Source: Thermaerobacter marianensis DSM 12885
GTDB lineage: Bacteria; Bacillota; Sulfobacillia; Thermaerobacterales; Thermaerobacteraceae
Length of the DNA stretch: 64,000 bases
Assembly: GCF_000184705.1 (NCBI RefSeq)
Contig: NC_014831.1
Coordinates: 682,001-746,000, forward strand
Direction of reading: 5' to 3'
Both the position numbers and the translations under genes were made by a program. Under the pieces are notes generated by a model that was not told the origin of the DNA, did no database searches, and saw only the letters and a list, made by a program, of their open reading frames with translations. Below are positions 17,473-26,505 of the stretch, piece by piece. The stretch's first letter is position 1, and each line of letters opens with the position of its first letter.

Positions 17473-18807
17473 GTGGAATCGGTCCATGGGACCTCCGATC
17501 AGATCTTGCGCAGCCGCCGCATCGTGGTGCCGGGCGGCGTCATCGACGGGTACGTCCGCGTCGTCGACGGGCGGATCGCGGAGGTGGGGAGGGGCGAGCC
17601 GCCCGCCGGGCCGGGAGGCGGCGAGACCCGCGTCGACCTGGGTGACGCCCTGCTCCTGCCGGGCATGATCGACCTGCACATCCACGGGCTCGGCGGCTGG
17701 GACACCTATGACCTGCGGCCGGAGGCGGCCCGGTCCCTCGGGCTGCTGCTGGCGGCCACCGGCACCACGGCCTACTGGCCGACCCTGGCCACGGCCGCGT
17801 GGGACGAGATGGAGGCCGCCTGCGCCTTCTGGGGCGAGTTCACCCGGCACACCTGGGGCGGCGCAGCGGCGGCCGGCGGGCCGGTTCGTCCGGAAGCGGC
17901 GCCGGACCCCGTGGCGACCCGGCCCGAGCCGGCCCGCACCGCCGGGGCCCGCGTGCTGGGCCTGCACCTGGAGGGGCCCTTCCTGAACCCCCGCAAGCCC
18001 GGCGCCATGCGGCCCGAGTGGATGGTGGCCCCCGATCCGGACAAGCTGGAGCGGCTGCTGGAACGGGCCGGGGGGACGGTGCGGCGGGTGACCCTGGCGC
18101 CGGAGCTGCCCGGCGCGCTGGATCTGGTGCGGCGCCTGCGCGAGCGGGGGATCGTGGTGGCCGCCGGCCACAGCGAGGCGACTTACGAGCAGGCGGAGGC
18201 CGCCCTGCGGGCGGGGGTGACCCTGGGCAACCACACGTACAACGCCATGCCGTCCCTTCACCACCGGGAGCCCGGCCTGCTGGGGGCGGTGATGGACCTG
18301 CCCTTCGACGCCGAGCTCATCGCCGACGGGGTGCACGTCCACCCCGCGGCCATGCGGATCCTGTGGCGGCTCAAGGGGACGGAGCGGCTGGCGGTGATCA
18401 GCGACGCCGTGGCCGCGGCGCTGCTGCCGCCGGGCCGGTACGACCTGCGGGCCTTCGTCGCCGAGGTCCGGCCGGACGGAACCAGCCGCCTGCCCGACGG
18501 CACCCTGGCGGGCAGCACGGCCACCATGCTGCAGTGCCTCCGGGTGCTGGTCGAGCAGGTGGGCGTGCCGTGGCCCGAGGCGGCCCGGATGGTGGCGGCG
18601 GTCCCGGCCCGCATCGCGGGGGTCGGCCACCGCAAGGGGGCCATCGTGCCCGGGTTCGACGCGGACCTGTTCGCCCTCGACGCCGGCACCGGCCTGGACG
18701 GTGGTTGGCGGGTCGTGGCAACCTGGGTGGAGGGGGTTCCCGTCCACACGCCCGATCGCCCGCTGGCGGTGGACGCCCTGCTCCACACGGGGGGCCGCAC
18801 CGGCTGA
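17473..18807 (+). CDS. nagA: N-acetylglucosamine-6-phosphate deacetylase
   Basis: 444 aa amidohydrolase. Metal and substrate motifs are in order: LLLPGMIDLHIHG, a TGTTAYWPTLAT block, GLHLEGPFLNPRKPGAM, AAGHSEATYEQAE, GNHTYNAMPSLHHREPG and ISDAVAAA. By family knowledge it removes acetate from GlcNAc-6-phosphate to give glucosamine-6-phosphate for NagB. The start GTG has AGGGGTGA 8 bases upstream. The protein is longer than the usual 380-390 because of an Ala/Gly/Pro-rich insert at about residues 130-157 (near 17860-17945) between GEFTRHTWGG and ARVLGLHLEGPF. That insert contains the recurrent word GGTTCGTCC at 17883. Confidence 0.92.
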   Translation: MESVHGTSDQILRSRRIVVPGGVIDGYVRVVDGRIAEVGRGEPPAGPGGGETRVDLGDALLLPGMIDLHIHGLGGWDTYDLRPEAARSLGLLLAATGTTAYWPTLATAAWDEMEAACAFWGEFTRHTWGGAAAAGGPVRPEAAPDPVATRPEPARTAGARVLGLHLEGPFLNPRKPGAMRPEWMVAPDPDKLERLLERAGGTVRRVTLAPELPGALDLVRRLRERGIVVAAGHSEATYEQAEAALRAGVTLGNHTYNAMPSLHHREPGLLGAVMDLPFDAELIADGVHVHPAAMRILWRLKGTERLAVISDAVAAALLPPGRYDLRAFVAEVRPDGTSRLPDGTLAGSTATMLQCLRVLVEQVGVPWPEAARMVAAVPARIAGVGHRKGAIVPGFDADLFALDAGTGLDGGWRVVATWVEGVPVHTPDRPLAVDALLHTGGRTG

Positions 18808-19013
18808 CGGTGCCCGGGGCCGCCTCCGGTCCCACGCCCGCGCCCGGGACAACCCTTGCCACCGGGTACGGCACGGCCCCCGACGGGACGGCAGGACGTC
18901 CCTGCCACCCGACACCGGTACGGCCGGACCCACGGGCTGCGCGGTCCATGGGACCCATCACCACCAGTACCACCCGCGATCATCCGGACGGACCGCACCA
19001 AGGAGGACGGACC

Positions 19014-19808
19014 ATGCCACCGCGTATCCGCGTCGCCGAATCCTACGAAGCCATGAGTGCCGCGGCCGCCGAGGCCATCGCCCGCCGGCTGGCGGCCCGC
19101 CCGAGCCTGCGCCTGGCCCTGCCCACGGGCCACACGCCCATCGGCCTGTACCGGCGGCTGGTCGAGCTCACCCGGCAGGAGGGGCTGCGCTGGGACCGGG
19201 CCCGGGTCTTCCTGCTGGACGAGTACCTGGGTCTCGGCCCGGACGACCCCGGCTCCTTCCGCCGCTACATGGACGAGCACCTCCTGCGCCACCTGGATCC
19301 GGCCCCCGCCGTCGACGCCCTGAACGGCAAGGCGGCGGACCCCGAGGTGGAATGTGCCCGGTACGAGCAGGTCCTGGCCCGGGAGGGGCTGGACCTGGTG
19401 GTGCTGGGCATCGGACGCAACGGCCACATCGGCTTCAACGAGCCGGGCTCGCCCTTCCAGTCCCGCACCCGGGTGGTCACCCTGACCGCGGACACGCGCC
19501 GCGCCAACGCTCCCGACTTCGGCGGCGATCCCGAGGCCGTCCCGCCGCGGGCCCTGACGGTGGGGATCGCCACCATCCTGGACGGGAAGGAGATCTTCGT
19601 CCTGGCGGCGGGGGAGGCCAAGGCGCCCGCGGTGGAACGGGCCATCCAGGGCCCCCTGGATCCGGCCGTGCCGGCGTCGGCCCTGCAGCGCCACCCCAAG
19701 GTGACGTGGTTCCTGGACCGGGACGCCGCCCGTGACCTGGACGACCTGCCGGTTCCTCCGCGGGCGCCCTCACCCGGGCGGGTCTCCGGGGTGGGGCCCC
19801 GTGCATGA
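19014..19808 (+). CDS. nagB: Glucosamine-6-phosphate deaminase
   Basis: 264 aa. Conserved blocks: LRLALPTGHTPIGLYRRL near the N-terminus, ARVFLLDEYLGLGPDDPGSFRRYM (catalytic Asp in DEY), and GIGRNGHIGFNEPGSPFQSRTRVV (catalytic His and Glu). By family knowledge it converts glucosamine-6-phosphate to fructose-6-phosphate and ammonia, joining amino-sugar import to glycolysis. The start ATG follows AAGGAGGACGG. The 206 bases separating it from nagA show no obvious signal. The last 20 residues (DDLPVPPRAPSPGRV...) are a low-complexity tail. The stop overlaps a GTG start of the following phosphatase gene. Confidence 0.93.
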   Translation: MPPRIRVAESYEAMSAAAAEAIARRLAARPSLRLALPTGHTPIGLYRRLVELTRQEGLRWDRARVFLLDEYLGLGPDDPGSFRRYMDEHLLRHLDPAPAVDALNGKAADPEVECARYEQVLAREGLDLVVLGIGRNGHIGFNEPGSPFQSRTRVVTLTADTRRANAPDFGGDPEAVPPRALTVGIATILDGKEIFVLAAGEAKAPAVERAIQGPLDPAVPASALQRHPKVTWFLDRDAARDLDDLPVPPRAPSPGRVSGVGPRA

Positions 19809-21039
19809 CGAACGGGTGGGGGCGGGCATGGCGGCCCGGCCCGGGACGGGCCACCCGGCCCGGCCGGAGGCGGCGGCCGGGAAGCCCGGCCGGGCCGGCG
19901 GTGCGGCACCCGGTGGTGGGGCACCCGCCGGCGCAGGGTCCGGTGGCGCGACCAGCCCGCCGCCCCCATACCGCCTCCTTGCCCTGGACCTGGACGGCAC
20001 CGTGCTGACGCCCCAGGGCACCATCAGCCCGCGGGTGCGCCGGGCCGTGCGGCGCGCCCGGGCGGCCGGCATCCTGGTGACCCTGGCCACGGGCCGGGTT
20101 CTTCCGTCGGCGTGGGTCTACGCCCGCCATCTGGGGCTGGAGGGCCCCCTGGTGGTCAGCGACGGGGCGGTGCTGGCGAGCCTGGCCGGGCGGGGCGTGC
20201 CCGGCGGCGGCACCGCCCCGGAGCCGGCCGTGGGTGCGGAAGGAGGGGCGCCGGGGGGGCCGGGCGGCGAGGCCCCCGGTGCGGCGGTCCCGGGCGGGGA
20301 GGCCCCGGGCGTGGCGCGGGGTGGACGGGGGCTGCGGGACCCCGGCGGCGCACCGCCGGATCGGCTCCACGGCCCAGGGCGGCGCCCGGGTCCCTGGACC
20401 CTTCTCGACGTCCAGCCCTTCCCCCGCGACTTGGCCGCGGCGGTGACGGCGGAGCTGACCGCCGCGGGCTACCCGGTGGTGGTCCAGTTTCCCTGGTTCC
20501 TGGCCAGCAGCCACCGCCCGCCGGTGAGCGCCCTGGTGCGGTCCCTGGCGCTGCCGCACCTGCACCACTACTGGGTGCTGCGGCGGTACGTGCGGGTTCT
20601 TCCCGGGGACGAACTGGCCCGGTTCGTGGCCCGGGCGCCGGAGCCGCCCGTCAAGGTCTCGGCCCTGGGGACGGCCGCGGCATTGCGGCCCCTCGAGTCC
20701 CGCATCCTGGAGCGTTACGGCGAGCAGCTGCGGCTCACCCACTCGGGGCCCGGCAGCTTCGACCTGCTGCCGCCCGGCGTCCACAAGGCGGCCGGCCTCC
20801 AGCGGCTGGCGGCCCGCCTGGGCATCGCCCGGGAGCAGGTGGTGGCCGTGGGGGACAATGACAACGACTGCGAGATGCTGCGCTGGGCGGGATTGGGAGT
20901 GGCCATGGGCAACGCCGACCCCGCGGTTCAGCGCTGCGCCGACCGGGTGACGGCGACCAACGCCGAAGACGGCGTGGCCCGGCTGATCGAAGACGTCCTG
21001 CTGGGGGGCGGCGGGCCGGGAGGGACCGCGGCGTCCTGA
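19801..21039 (+). CDS. Cof-type HAD-superfamily phosphatase with large insert
   Basis: 412 aa from GTG 19801, which overlaps the nagB stop. ATG 19828 is an equally plausible start. After a Gly/Pro-rich leader of about 55 residues, motif I reads LLALDLDGTVLT, motif II ATGRVLPSA, and motifs III/IV KVSALGT plus GDNDNDCEMLRWAGLGVAMGNA. These mark a Cof/YidA-type sugar-phosphate phosphatase with a C2 cap. Inside the cap, about 60 residues (near 20215-20400) are Gly/Pro/Ala/Arg low complexity and absent from ordinary members. By position it may clear excess phosphosugars of the amino-sugar pathway, which is inference. Confidence 0.82.
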   Translation: MHDERVGAGMAARPGTGHPARPEAAAGKPGRAGGAAPGGGAPAGAGSGGATSPPPPYRLLALDLDGTVLTPQGTISPRVRRAVRRARAAGILVTLATGRVLPSAWVYARHLGLEGPLVVSDGAVLASLAGRGVPGGGTAPEPAVGAEGGAPGGPGGEAPGAAVPGGEAPGVARGGRGLRDPGGAPPDRLHGPGRRPGPWTLLDVQPFPRDLAAAVTAELTAAGYPVVVQFPWFLASSHRPPVSALVRSLALPHLHHYWVLRRYVRVLPGDELARFVARAPEPPVKVSALGTAAALRPLESRILERYGEQLRLTHSGPGSFDLLPPGVHKAAGLQRLAARLGIAREQVVAVGDNDNDCEMLRWAGLGVAMGNADPAVQRCADRVTATNAEDGVARLIEDVLLGGGGPGGTAAS

Positions 21040-21045
21040 CTGCAG

Positions 21046-21051
21046 TACAAT
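21046..21051 (+). promoter_or_regulatory. Possible -10 element for the proline dehydrogenase gene
   Basis: TACAAT stands out in the GC-rich gap 105 bases upstream of the gene at 21151. No matching -35 hexamer is seen at 16-18 bases, so this is tentative. Confidence 0.35.
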
Positions 21052-21150
21052 CGGCTTGGTGGGGCGCCGGACGAGCCCCGCAGGTGGGGCTGGGACGAAC
21101 CCCGCCGGCGGGCGGCCCCACCCATCCTACGACCCCGGAGGCGTGTCGCT

Positions 21151-22080
21151 GTGGCCGAACCCCACTGGAGCCGCCAGCTGATCTTCACGCTGGCGGGCAA
21201 CCCTGCCGTCACCCGCTTCGTCACCCGCTACGGCATGCGCCTGGGCGCGTCCCGGTTCGTGGCCGGGGAGGACCTGCCCTCGGCCTTGCAGGTGGCCCGG
21301 CAGCTCAACGATGAGGGCTTCCCCCTGGCCGTCCAGTTCCTGGGCGAGCACGTGACCCGCGCCGAGGCGGCGGCCGAGGCGGTGGAGGAGTACCTGCGGC
21401 TCCTCTCTGCGCTGGAAGAACACGGCATCGACGCCTACATCTCCATCAAGCCCAGCCAGATGGGGCTGGAGGTGGACGAGGAGCTGGCCTACGCCAACTG
21501 CCGGCGCATCCTGGAGCGGACGGCGGCGGCGGGCCGGTTCGTCCGCATCGAGATGGAGGACTCGCCGTACACCGAGAAGACCTTGCGGCTCTACCGCCGG
21601 CTCCGGGAGCACTTCGGCACCCAGGACGTGGGGATCGTCCTGCAGGCCTACCTCTACCGCTCGGCCGAGGACCTGGAAGCGCTGGCCGACCTGCAGCCCA
21701 ACATCCGGTTCGTCAAGGGGGCGTACAACGAGCCGGCGTCGGTGGCCTACCCCGACAAGGCGGAAGTGGACCGCAACTACCGGCAGCTGGTGCAGCGGCA
21801 CCTGGAGCGGGGGCACTACGCCGCCATCGCCACCCACGACGACCGCTTGATGGAGGACCTGCTGGGGTTCATCGAAGCGCGCGGGATCCCCCGCGACCGG
21901 TTCGAGTTCCAGATGCTCTACGGCATCCGGCCCCAGCTGCAGCGGCAGATGCGGGACCGGGGCTACAGGATGCGGGTCTACATTCCCTACGGGCGGGACT
22001 GGTACGGGTACTTCGTGCGCCGGCTGGCGGAGCGGCCGGCCAACGTGGGGTTCGTGCTGCGGAACCTGATCCGGGGATAG
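21151..22080 (+). CDS. Proline dehydrogenase
   Basis: 309 aa, the short monofunctional PRODH type. FAD/substrate motifs include AYISIKPSQMGL, GRFVRIEMEDSPYTEKTL, VGIVLQAYLYRSAEDL, IRFVKGAYNEPASVAYPDK, YAAIATHD and FEFQMLYGIRPQLQRQM, ending with VYIPYGRDWYGYFVRRLAERPAN. By family knowledge it oxidises L-proline to pyrroline-5-carboxylate with electrons passed to FAD and then quinone. The pyrroline-5-carboxylate dehydrogenase is not nearby. The start GTG has CCGGAGGCG upstream. It is a single gene. The 3' end converges on the histidine operon with a GC hairpin in the 75-base gap. Confidence 0.92.
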   Translation: MAEPHWSRQLIFTLAGNPAVTRFVTRYGMRLGASRFVAGEDLPSALQVARQLNDEGFPLAVQFLGEHVTRAEAAAEAVEEYLRLLSALEEHGIDAYISIKPSQMGLEVDEELAYANCRRILERTAAAGRFVRIEMEDSPYTEKTLRLYRRLREHFGTQDVGIVLQAYLYRSAEDLEALADLQPNIRFVKGAYNEPASVAYPDKAEVDRNYRQLVQRHLERGHYAAIATHDDRLMEDLLGFIEARGIPRDRFEFQMLYGIRPQLQRQMRDRGYRMRVYIPYGRDWYGYFVRRLAERPANVGFVLRNLIRG

Positions 22081-22155
22081 GCGGCGGGCTCACGCCCACC
22101 GCCGGTGCTGCGCCGTGCTGTCAGGGGGGGCCGGGTGACCCCGGGGCACCCCGGC

Positions 22156-22830
22156 TCAGTCCCCGCCGGCCCGGCGCCGCAGCTCGCCGGCCACGTCCTG
22201 CCAGCTCACGTCCCGTGCCACCAGCAGCACGGTCAGGTGGTAGAGCAGGTCCGCCGCCTCTTCCACCACGCGCTGCTGCTCCTGGTGCCCGGCGGCCACC
22301 ACCGTCTCCACCGCTTCTTCGCCGACCTTTTGCAAGATGCGCGGCAGGCCTGCCTCAAAGAGGCGGGTGGTGTAGGACCCGGCGGGGCGTTCCTGCTGGC
22401 GCCGGCGCACCACCGCCTCGAGGCGGGAGAGCTCGCCGAGACCTTCCGGCTGGGCGCCGGCAACGCCGGCCTGAGGTGCCGGTCGGCCATCCGGGGTGCC
22501 GGCTTGGCCCCCGACCGTGCGGTAGAAGCAACTTCGCTCCCCGGTGTGGCACGCCGGGCCCGCCGGTTCCACCCGGTACAGCACGGCGTCGCCGTCGCAG
22601 TCGACCCGCACCTCCCGGACCCGCAGCTCGTTGCCCGACGTCTCGCCCTTGCGCCAGAGCCGCTGCCGCGACCGGCTGAAGAACCAGGCCCGGCCCTCGG
22701 CCAGGGTGCGGGTCAGGGCCTCCCGGTCGGCGTAGGCCAGCATCAGCACGTCGCCCCGGTCCGCGTCCTGGACCACCACGGGCACCAGGCCGCGCTGGTC
22801 GAAGCGGAGTTGGTCCAGGAGAGGGTTCAC
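22156..22830 (-). CDS. hisI: Bifunctional phosphoribosyl-AMP cyclohydrolase / phosphoribosyl-ATP pyrophosphatase
   Basis: 224 aa HisIE fusion, a common arrangement. The HisI part (about 1-105) has [39 protein letters not shown] and the zinc cysteines in [13 protein letters not shown] low-complexity linker follows ([16 protein letters not shown]). The HisE part has [30 protein letters not shown] and [14 protein letters not shown]. Together they carry out steps 2 and 3 of histidine synthesis. The start GTG at 22830 has AGGTGGG upstream. Last gene of the operon, 94 bases after hisF. Confidence 0.92.
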   Translation of the reverse strand: MNPLLDQLRFDQRGLVPVVVQDADRGDVLMLAYADREALTRTLAEGRAWFFSRSRQRLWRKGETSGNELRVREVRVDCDGDAVLYRVEPAGPACHTGERSCFYRTVGGQAGTPDGRPAPQAGVAGAQPEGLGELSRLEAVVRRRQQERPAGSYTTRLFEAGLPRILQKVGEEAVETVVAAGHQEQQRVVEEAADLLYHLTVLLVARDVSWQDVAGELRRRAGGD

Positions 22831-22924
22831 CGGTGTCCCACCTGCCCTTTCTCCAAAGGTCCTTCCAACCGGATTCACAGCGGAGCACCTGCCGGGACGG
22901 CGGGACCCTCGAGCCGCGGGTCCC

Positions 22925-23890
22925 TCAAGGCCGGCCAAGGCCCGCGGTAACCTCCGCCGGGGGCGTTTCCGGCACCGGTCGCACGGGAATCCCGCGGGCC
23001 GCCAGCAGCGCCTTCACCTCGGCGATGGTCACCTGCCGCCAGTGGAAGATGGAAGCCGCCAGGGCGGCATCGGCCCTCCCCTGGCTGAGGACCTCGGCGA
23101 AGTGCTCCGCCCGCCCGGCCCCGCCCGAGGCGATCACCGGGATGTTCACCGCCGCGGCCACCGCCCGGGTGAGTTCCAGGTCGAACCCGTCCCGCGTCCC
23201 GTCGGCGTCGATGCTGGTGAGAAGGATCTCGCCCGCTCCCAGCGCCTCCACCTGCCGGGCCCACGCCACGGCATCCAGGCCCGTGGGCCGCCGCCCCCCA
23301 TGGGTGTAGACGGTCCAGCGCGGCGGCGTGACCGTGCCACCGGCGGCCGGCGTGGCGTTCACCCGGTCGCCGTCCCCGGCCGGCGCTGCGGGCCGGCCTG
23401 CGGGCGGGCTCCCGCCGGCCGGCCCGGGGTCCGCAGGAGCCTCGGCGCCGCGGGCCGCTTCCGTGGGCGGTGGGCCGCCATCGGCCGGGTTCCTCCCTGC
23501 GTCGATGGCCACCACGATGCACTGGCGCCCGAACCGCTCGGCCGCCTCGGCTACGAACTCGGGACGGGCCACGGCGGCGCTGTTGATGGCCACCTTGTCG
23601 GCGCCGGCGGCCAGCAGCCGGGCGATCTGCTCGCAGTCCCGGATCCCGCCCCCCACCGTCAGGGGGATGAAGACCTCGGCCGCCACTTTGCGCACCACGT
23701 CGATCAGGGTCTCCCGCCCCTGGACCGTGGCGCTGATGTCGAGGAAGACCAGCTCGTCGGCCCCTTCGCGGTCGTAGCGGCGGGCCAGTTCCACCGGATC
23801 CCCGGCGTCCCGCAATCCGCGGAAGTTCACGCCCTTGACGACCCGGCCGCCGTCCACGTCCAGGCAGGGGATGATCCGGCGCGTCAGCAT
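22925..23890 (-). CDS. hisF: Imidazole glycerol phosphate synthase cyclase subunit HisF
   Basis: 321 aa, TIM barrel. The N-terminus [36 protein letters not shown] is canonical, with the catalytic Asp in CLDVDGG. The second catalytic Asp is in [11 protein letters not shown]. Phosphate-binding loops TVGGGIRD and VIASGGAG are present. It is about 70 residues longer than the usual 252: residues about 137-185 (near 23335-23480) form a Pro/Gly/Ala-rich insert just after the catalytic strand. The start ATG has AAGGAGGC, and the start overlaps the hisA stop. Partner of HisH. Confidence 0.93.
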   Translation of the reverse strand: MLTRRIIPCLDVDGGRVVKGVNFRGLRDAGDPVELARRYDREGADELVFLDISATVQGRETLIDVVRKVAAEVFIPLTVGGGIRDCEQIARLLAAGADKVAINSAAVARPEFVAEAAERFGRQCIVVAIDAGRNPADGGPPPTEAARGAEAPADPGPAGGSPPAGRPAAPAGDGDRVNATPAAGGTVTPPRWTVYTHGGRRPTGLDAVAWARQVEALGAGEILLTSIDADGTRDGFDLELTRAVAAAVNIPVIASGGAGRAEHFAEVLSQGRADAALAASIFHWRQVTIAEVKALLAARGIPVRPVPETPPAEVTAGLGRP

Positions 23891-24876
23891 GGGGCGGCCT
23901 CCTTCCCGGACGAACCGGCCGGGCGGTCCCCTGGCGCCGCCGGCCCTTGGCCCGGCGCGGCCGGCCGCGGGCCGGGCACCGCCGGCCCCGGGTCCGCGAC
24001 CGCCGGCCACCGGTCGGCCACGGCCGGCCGGTCGCCGGCTCCGGCCGGCTCGCCGCTCGCCACGGCCAGCGCGGCCGTGAGATCCAGGGTTCCTTCGTAC
24101 AGCGCCCGGCCGGCGATGACGCCCTGCAGCCCGGCGTCCCGGAGTTTCCGCACGTCGTCCACGTCCCGGACCCCGCCGGCGGCGATGACGCGGAACCCGG
24201 CATCCAGGAAGGGGCGGAAGACGGCGGGGTCGACTCCTGCCAGGGTCCCGTCCCGCCGGGTGTCGGTGACGATCAGGTCCATGACGCCCGCCGCCCGCCA
24301 CCGGGCCAGGAGGGTGGCGAGACCGGAGGAAGCTGGGCAGGCGGGCCCGGTGGCGGGTTCCGGCCCGTCCGGACGGGCCGGACCGGCCGGCGTGCGCCCG
24401 GCGTCCGGCGGGTCGGGCGGCAAGGTGCCCGCGGCCCTGACGGCGTCCGTCGCCGTCCAGCCCTCCAGGGCCGGTTGCCCGTCCTTGAGGTCGAGGCTGA
24501 CCAGCACCCGGCCGGGGTACCGGGCGGCCACCGCGGCCACCACGTCCGGCCGGCGCACCGCCACCGTGCCGAAGATCACCGCCGCCGCGCCGCCTTCCAG
24601 ATAGTCCGCGGCCGTTGCCGCATCGCGGATGCCGCCGCCCACCTGCACCGGGACCGGCACCGACGCCACCAGCCGGAGGATCAGGTCGCGGTGCACGGGC
24701 CGGCCCGCCCGCGCCCCGTCCAGATCGACCACGTGCAGGCGCGGGGCGCCGGCGCCCGCGAAGGCCCGGGCCACGGCCACCGGGTCGTCCCCATAGACCG
24801 TCTCCTGCTCGTAATCGCCCTGCCACAGGCGGACCAGCCGCCCGCCCCGCAGGTCAAGGGCTGGGATCACAAGCAC
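23884..24876 (-). CDS. hisA: Phosphoribosylformimino-5-aminoimidazole carboxamide ribotide isomerase HisA
   Basis: 330 aa, TIM barrel. [22 protein letters not shown] is the standard start, [35 protein letters not shown] and [16 protein letters not shown] are the binding loops, and the catalytic Asp residues are in PALDLRGG and VTDTRRDGT. Typical HisA is about 240. The extra length is a 35-residue insert near 145-180 (around 24330-24440) and a 65-residue C-terminal tail of repeated [15 protein letters not shown]-like units. The start is GTG at 24876, since GGAGCG lies 7 bases upstream. The ribosome site and start lie inside the end of hisH. Confidence 0.92.
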   Translation of the reverse strand: MLVIPALDLRGGRLVRLWQGDYEQETVYGDDPVAVARAFAGAGAPRLHVVDLDGARAGRPVHRDLILRLVASVPVPVQVGGGIRDAATAADYLEGGAAAVIFGTVAVRRPDVVAAVAARYPGRVLVSLDLKDGQPALEGWTATDAVRAAGTLPPDPPDAGRTPAGPARPDGPEPATGPACPASSGLATLLARWRAAGVMDLIVTDTRRDGTLAGVDPAVFRPFLDAGFRVIAAGGVRDVDDVRKLRDAGLQGVIAGRALYEGTLDLTAALAVASGEPAGAGDRPAVADRWPAVADPGPAVPGPRPAAPGQGPAAPGDRPAGSSGKEAAPC

Positions 24877-25858
24877 CGCACATCGCTCCAAAGTTGCGCA
24901 GGATCTTCAGACCGGCCGGGCCGCTCTTCTCGGGGTGGAACTGGGTGCCGCAGACGGGGCCCCATTCCACGGCGGCCACGAAGGGGCCGCCGTAATCGGC
25001 GAGGGCGACCAGCGGCCCGTTCCCCCGGCCACCGCTCCCTGGACGGCCCCAACCGTCACCCGGGCGGCGTGGACCGTCGCCGGACGGGCCCGCACCGTCA
25101 CCCCGCCGTTCCGGGCCGTCACCAGGCCGATCCAAGCCGCCATGCATCCTGTCCGGGCCGTCACCGGCACCGGCCGAACCGCCACCGGTGCGACCCGGCG
25201 TGCCGCCCGCGCCGCCGGCACCGCCACCGGCCGGACCCGCATCTCCGCCCCCGGGCCCCGTCGGCCACGGCACCCGGTACGAGTGGACGAAGTAGGCGAA
25301 GAACCCGTCCTCCAGCCCGGCCAGCAGCCGGCTTCCCGCGGGCACGCGGACCCGGTTCCACCCCATGTGCGGGACCTTGAGTTCCACGGGTGGCGTCCCG
25401 TCACCCCCGGGCGGAGTGCCGCGGCCCGCGGGCACCCGTGGCGTCGCGGGGCCGCCAGGCGGAGTCCCGCGGCCCGCCTGCGCAGTCCCGCGGTCCGGGG
25501 CGCACCCCGGCGCCACCCCCGGGAAGGGCTCCACCCATCCCGGGAGGAAGCCCAACCCGGGCCAGTCGCCATCCTCCCGGCTGCCCTCGAAGAGCAGCTG
25601 CATTCCCAGGCAGATGCCCAGCAGGGGCCGCCCGGCGGCCACCAGCTCCCGCAGCACCGGGATCAGGCCCGTCGCCTCCAGCCGCTGCCAGGCGGGGCCA
25701 AAGGCGCCGACCCCCGGCAGCACGATGCCGGCCGCCCCGGCCAGTTCGTCCGCATCGCGGGTCAGGCGGGGGGTGCACCCCACCCGCTCCAGGGCCTTGC
25801 CCAGGCTGTGGACGTTGCCCGTTCCGTAATCGACCATGGCCACGTAGGGCCGTGCCAT
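24854..25858 (-). CDS. hisH: Imidazole glycerol phosphate synthase glutaminase subunit HisH, with two large inserts
   Basis: 334 aa compared with about 200 normally. The glutaminase is intact in pieces: YVAMVDYGTGNVHSLGKALE, PGVGAFG, nucleophile Cys in GICLGMQLLFEGS, then LKVPHMGWNRV, and the catalytic His/Glu in GTQFHPEKSGPAGL. Insert 1 (about 45 residues, near 25385-25520) follows EPFPGVAPG. Insert 2 (about 85 residues, near 25015-25255) follows HSYRVPW and consists of degenerate GDGPxRxGDG-like repeats. Both fall on surface loops of the fold. The start ATG has AGGAGGAACC. By family knowledge it supplies ammonia from glutamine to HisF through the shared barrel. Confidence 0.92.
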   Translation of the reverse strand: MARPYVAMVDYGTGNVHSLGKALERVGCTPRLTRDADELAGAAGIVLPGVGAFGPAWQRLEATGLIPVLRELVAAGRPLLGICLGMQLLFEGSREDGDWPGLGFLPGWVEPFPGVAPGCAPDRGTAQAGRGTPPGGPATPRVPAGRGTPPGGDGTPPVELKVPHMGWNRVRVPAGSRLLAGLEDGFFAYFVHSYRVPWPTGPGGGDAGPAGGGAGGAGGTPGRTGGGSAGAGDGPDRMHGGLDRPGDGPERRGDGAGPSGDGPRRPGDGWGRPGSGGRGNGPLVALADYGGPFVAAVEWGPVCGTQFHPEKSGPAGLKILRNFGAMCGACDPSP

Positions 25859-25902
25859 GGCGGTTCCTCCTTCACCGGGGTCCGGCGGGGTCCCGCCGGG
25901 CC

Positions 25903-26505
25903 TCACTCCAAGACACCCTTGGTGGAAAGGGGCCCGCCCGCCCGGGGCGCCAGGGCCTGGGCCATGGCCCGGCCGGCCGCCTTCCAGACGGCCTCCAGCC
26001 CGTGGTGGGCGTTGCGCCCCCGCAGCAGGTCGACGTGCAGGGTCAGGCGCGCCTCCGCGGCCACGGCCCGCCAGAACTCCTCGGCCAGCTCGGCGTGGAA
26101 GGCCCCGAAGCTGCGGGCCGGCACCCCCACCGACCACACCAGCAGCGGCCGGCCGCTGCAGTCCACCACCACCCGGGCCAGGGCCTCGTCCATGGGCACG
26201 TAAGCGGCGCCGAAGCGGGCCACGGTGCCGTAGTCGCCTGCCGCCTGGCGCAGCGCCCGGCCCAGGCAGAGGCCCACGTCCTCCACCGTGTGGTGGCCGT
26301 CCACCTCCAGGTCGCCCCGGGCCACTAGGTCGAGGCCGAACCCGCCGTGCACGGACCAGGCCGCCAGCAGGTGGTCGAAGAAGGGGATCCCCGTCTCGAT
26401 GCGGGACGCCGGGGCCAGGCCCGTGCCGTCCAGGTCGAGCCGGCAGGTGATGGCGGTCTCCCGCGTCTCGCGCTGGATCACGGCCTGGCGCGGGGTACCG
26501 GTCAT
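25903..26505 (-). CDS. hisB: Imidazoleglycerol-phosphate dehydratase
   Basis: 200 aa, the monofunctional HisB length with no inserts. Metal-binding motifs are present twice, as expected: IPFFDHLLAAWSVHGGF with DGHHTVEDVG, and FHAELAEEFW with LRGRNAHHGLEA. By family knowledge it dehydrates imidazoleglycerol phosphate to imidazole acetol phosphate, the substrate for the HisC half of the upstream fusion. The start ATG overlaps the hisDC stop (ATGA) and has AGGGAGGG upstream, so translation is coupled. Confidence 0.95.
   Translation of the reverse strand: MTGTPRQAVIQRETRETAITCRLDLDGTGLAPASRIETGIPFFDHLLAAWSVHGGFGLDLVARGDLEVDGHHTVEDVGLCLGRALRQAAGDYGTVARFGAAYVPMDEALARVVVDCSGRPLLVWSVGVPARSFGAFHAELAEEFWRAVAAEARLTLHVDLLRGRNAHHGLEAVWKAAGRAMAQALAPRAGGPLSTKGVLE

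Noticed and set aside
24879-24891. TTG at 24891 as the hisA start
   Set aside because: It lies on the GGAG ribosome site. GTG at 24876 has the right spacing and gives the family-typical N-terminus.
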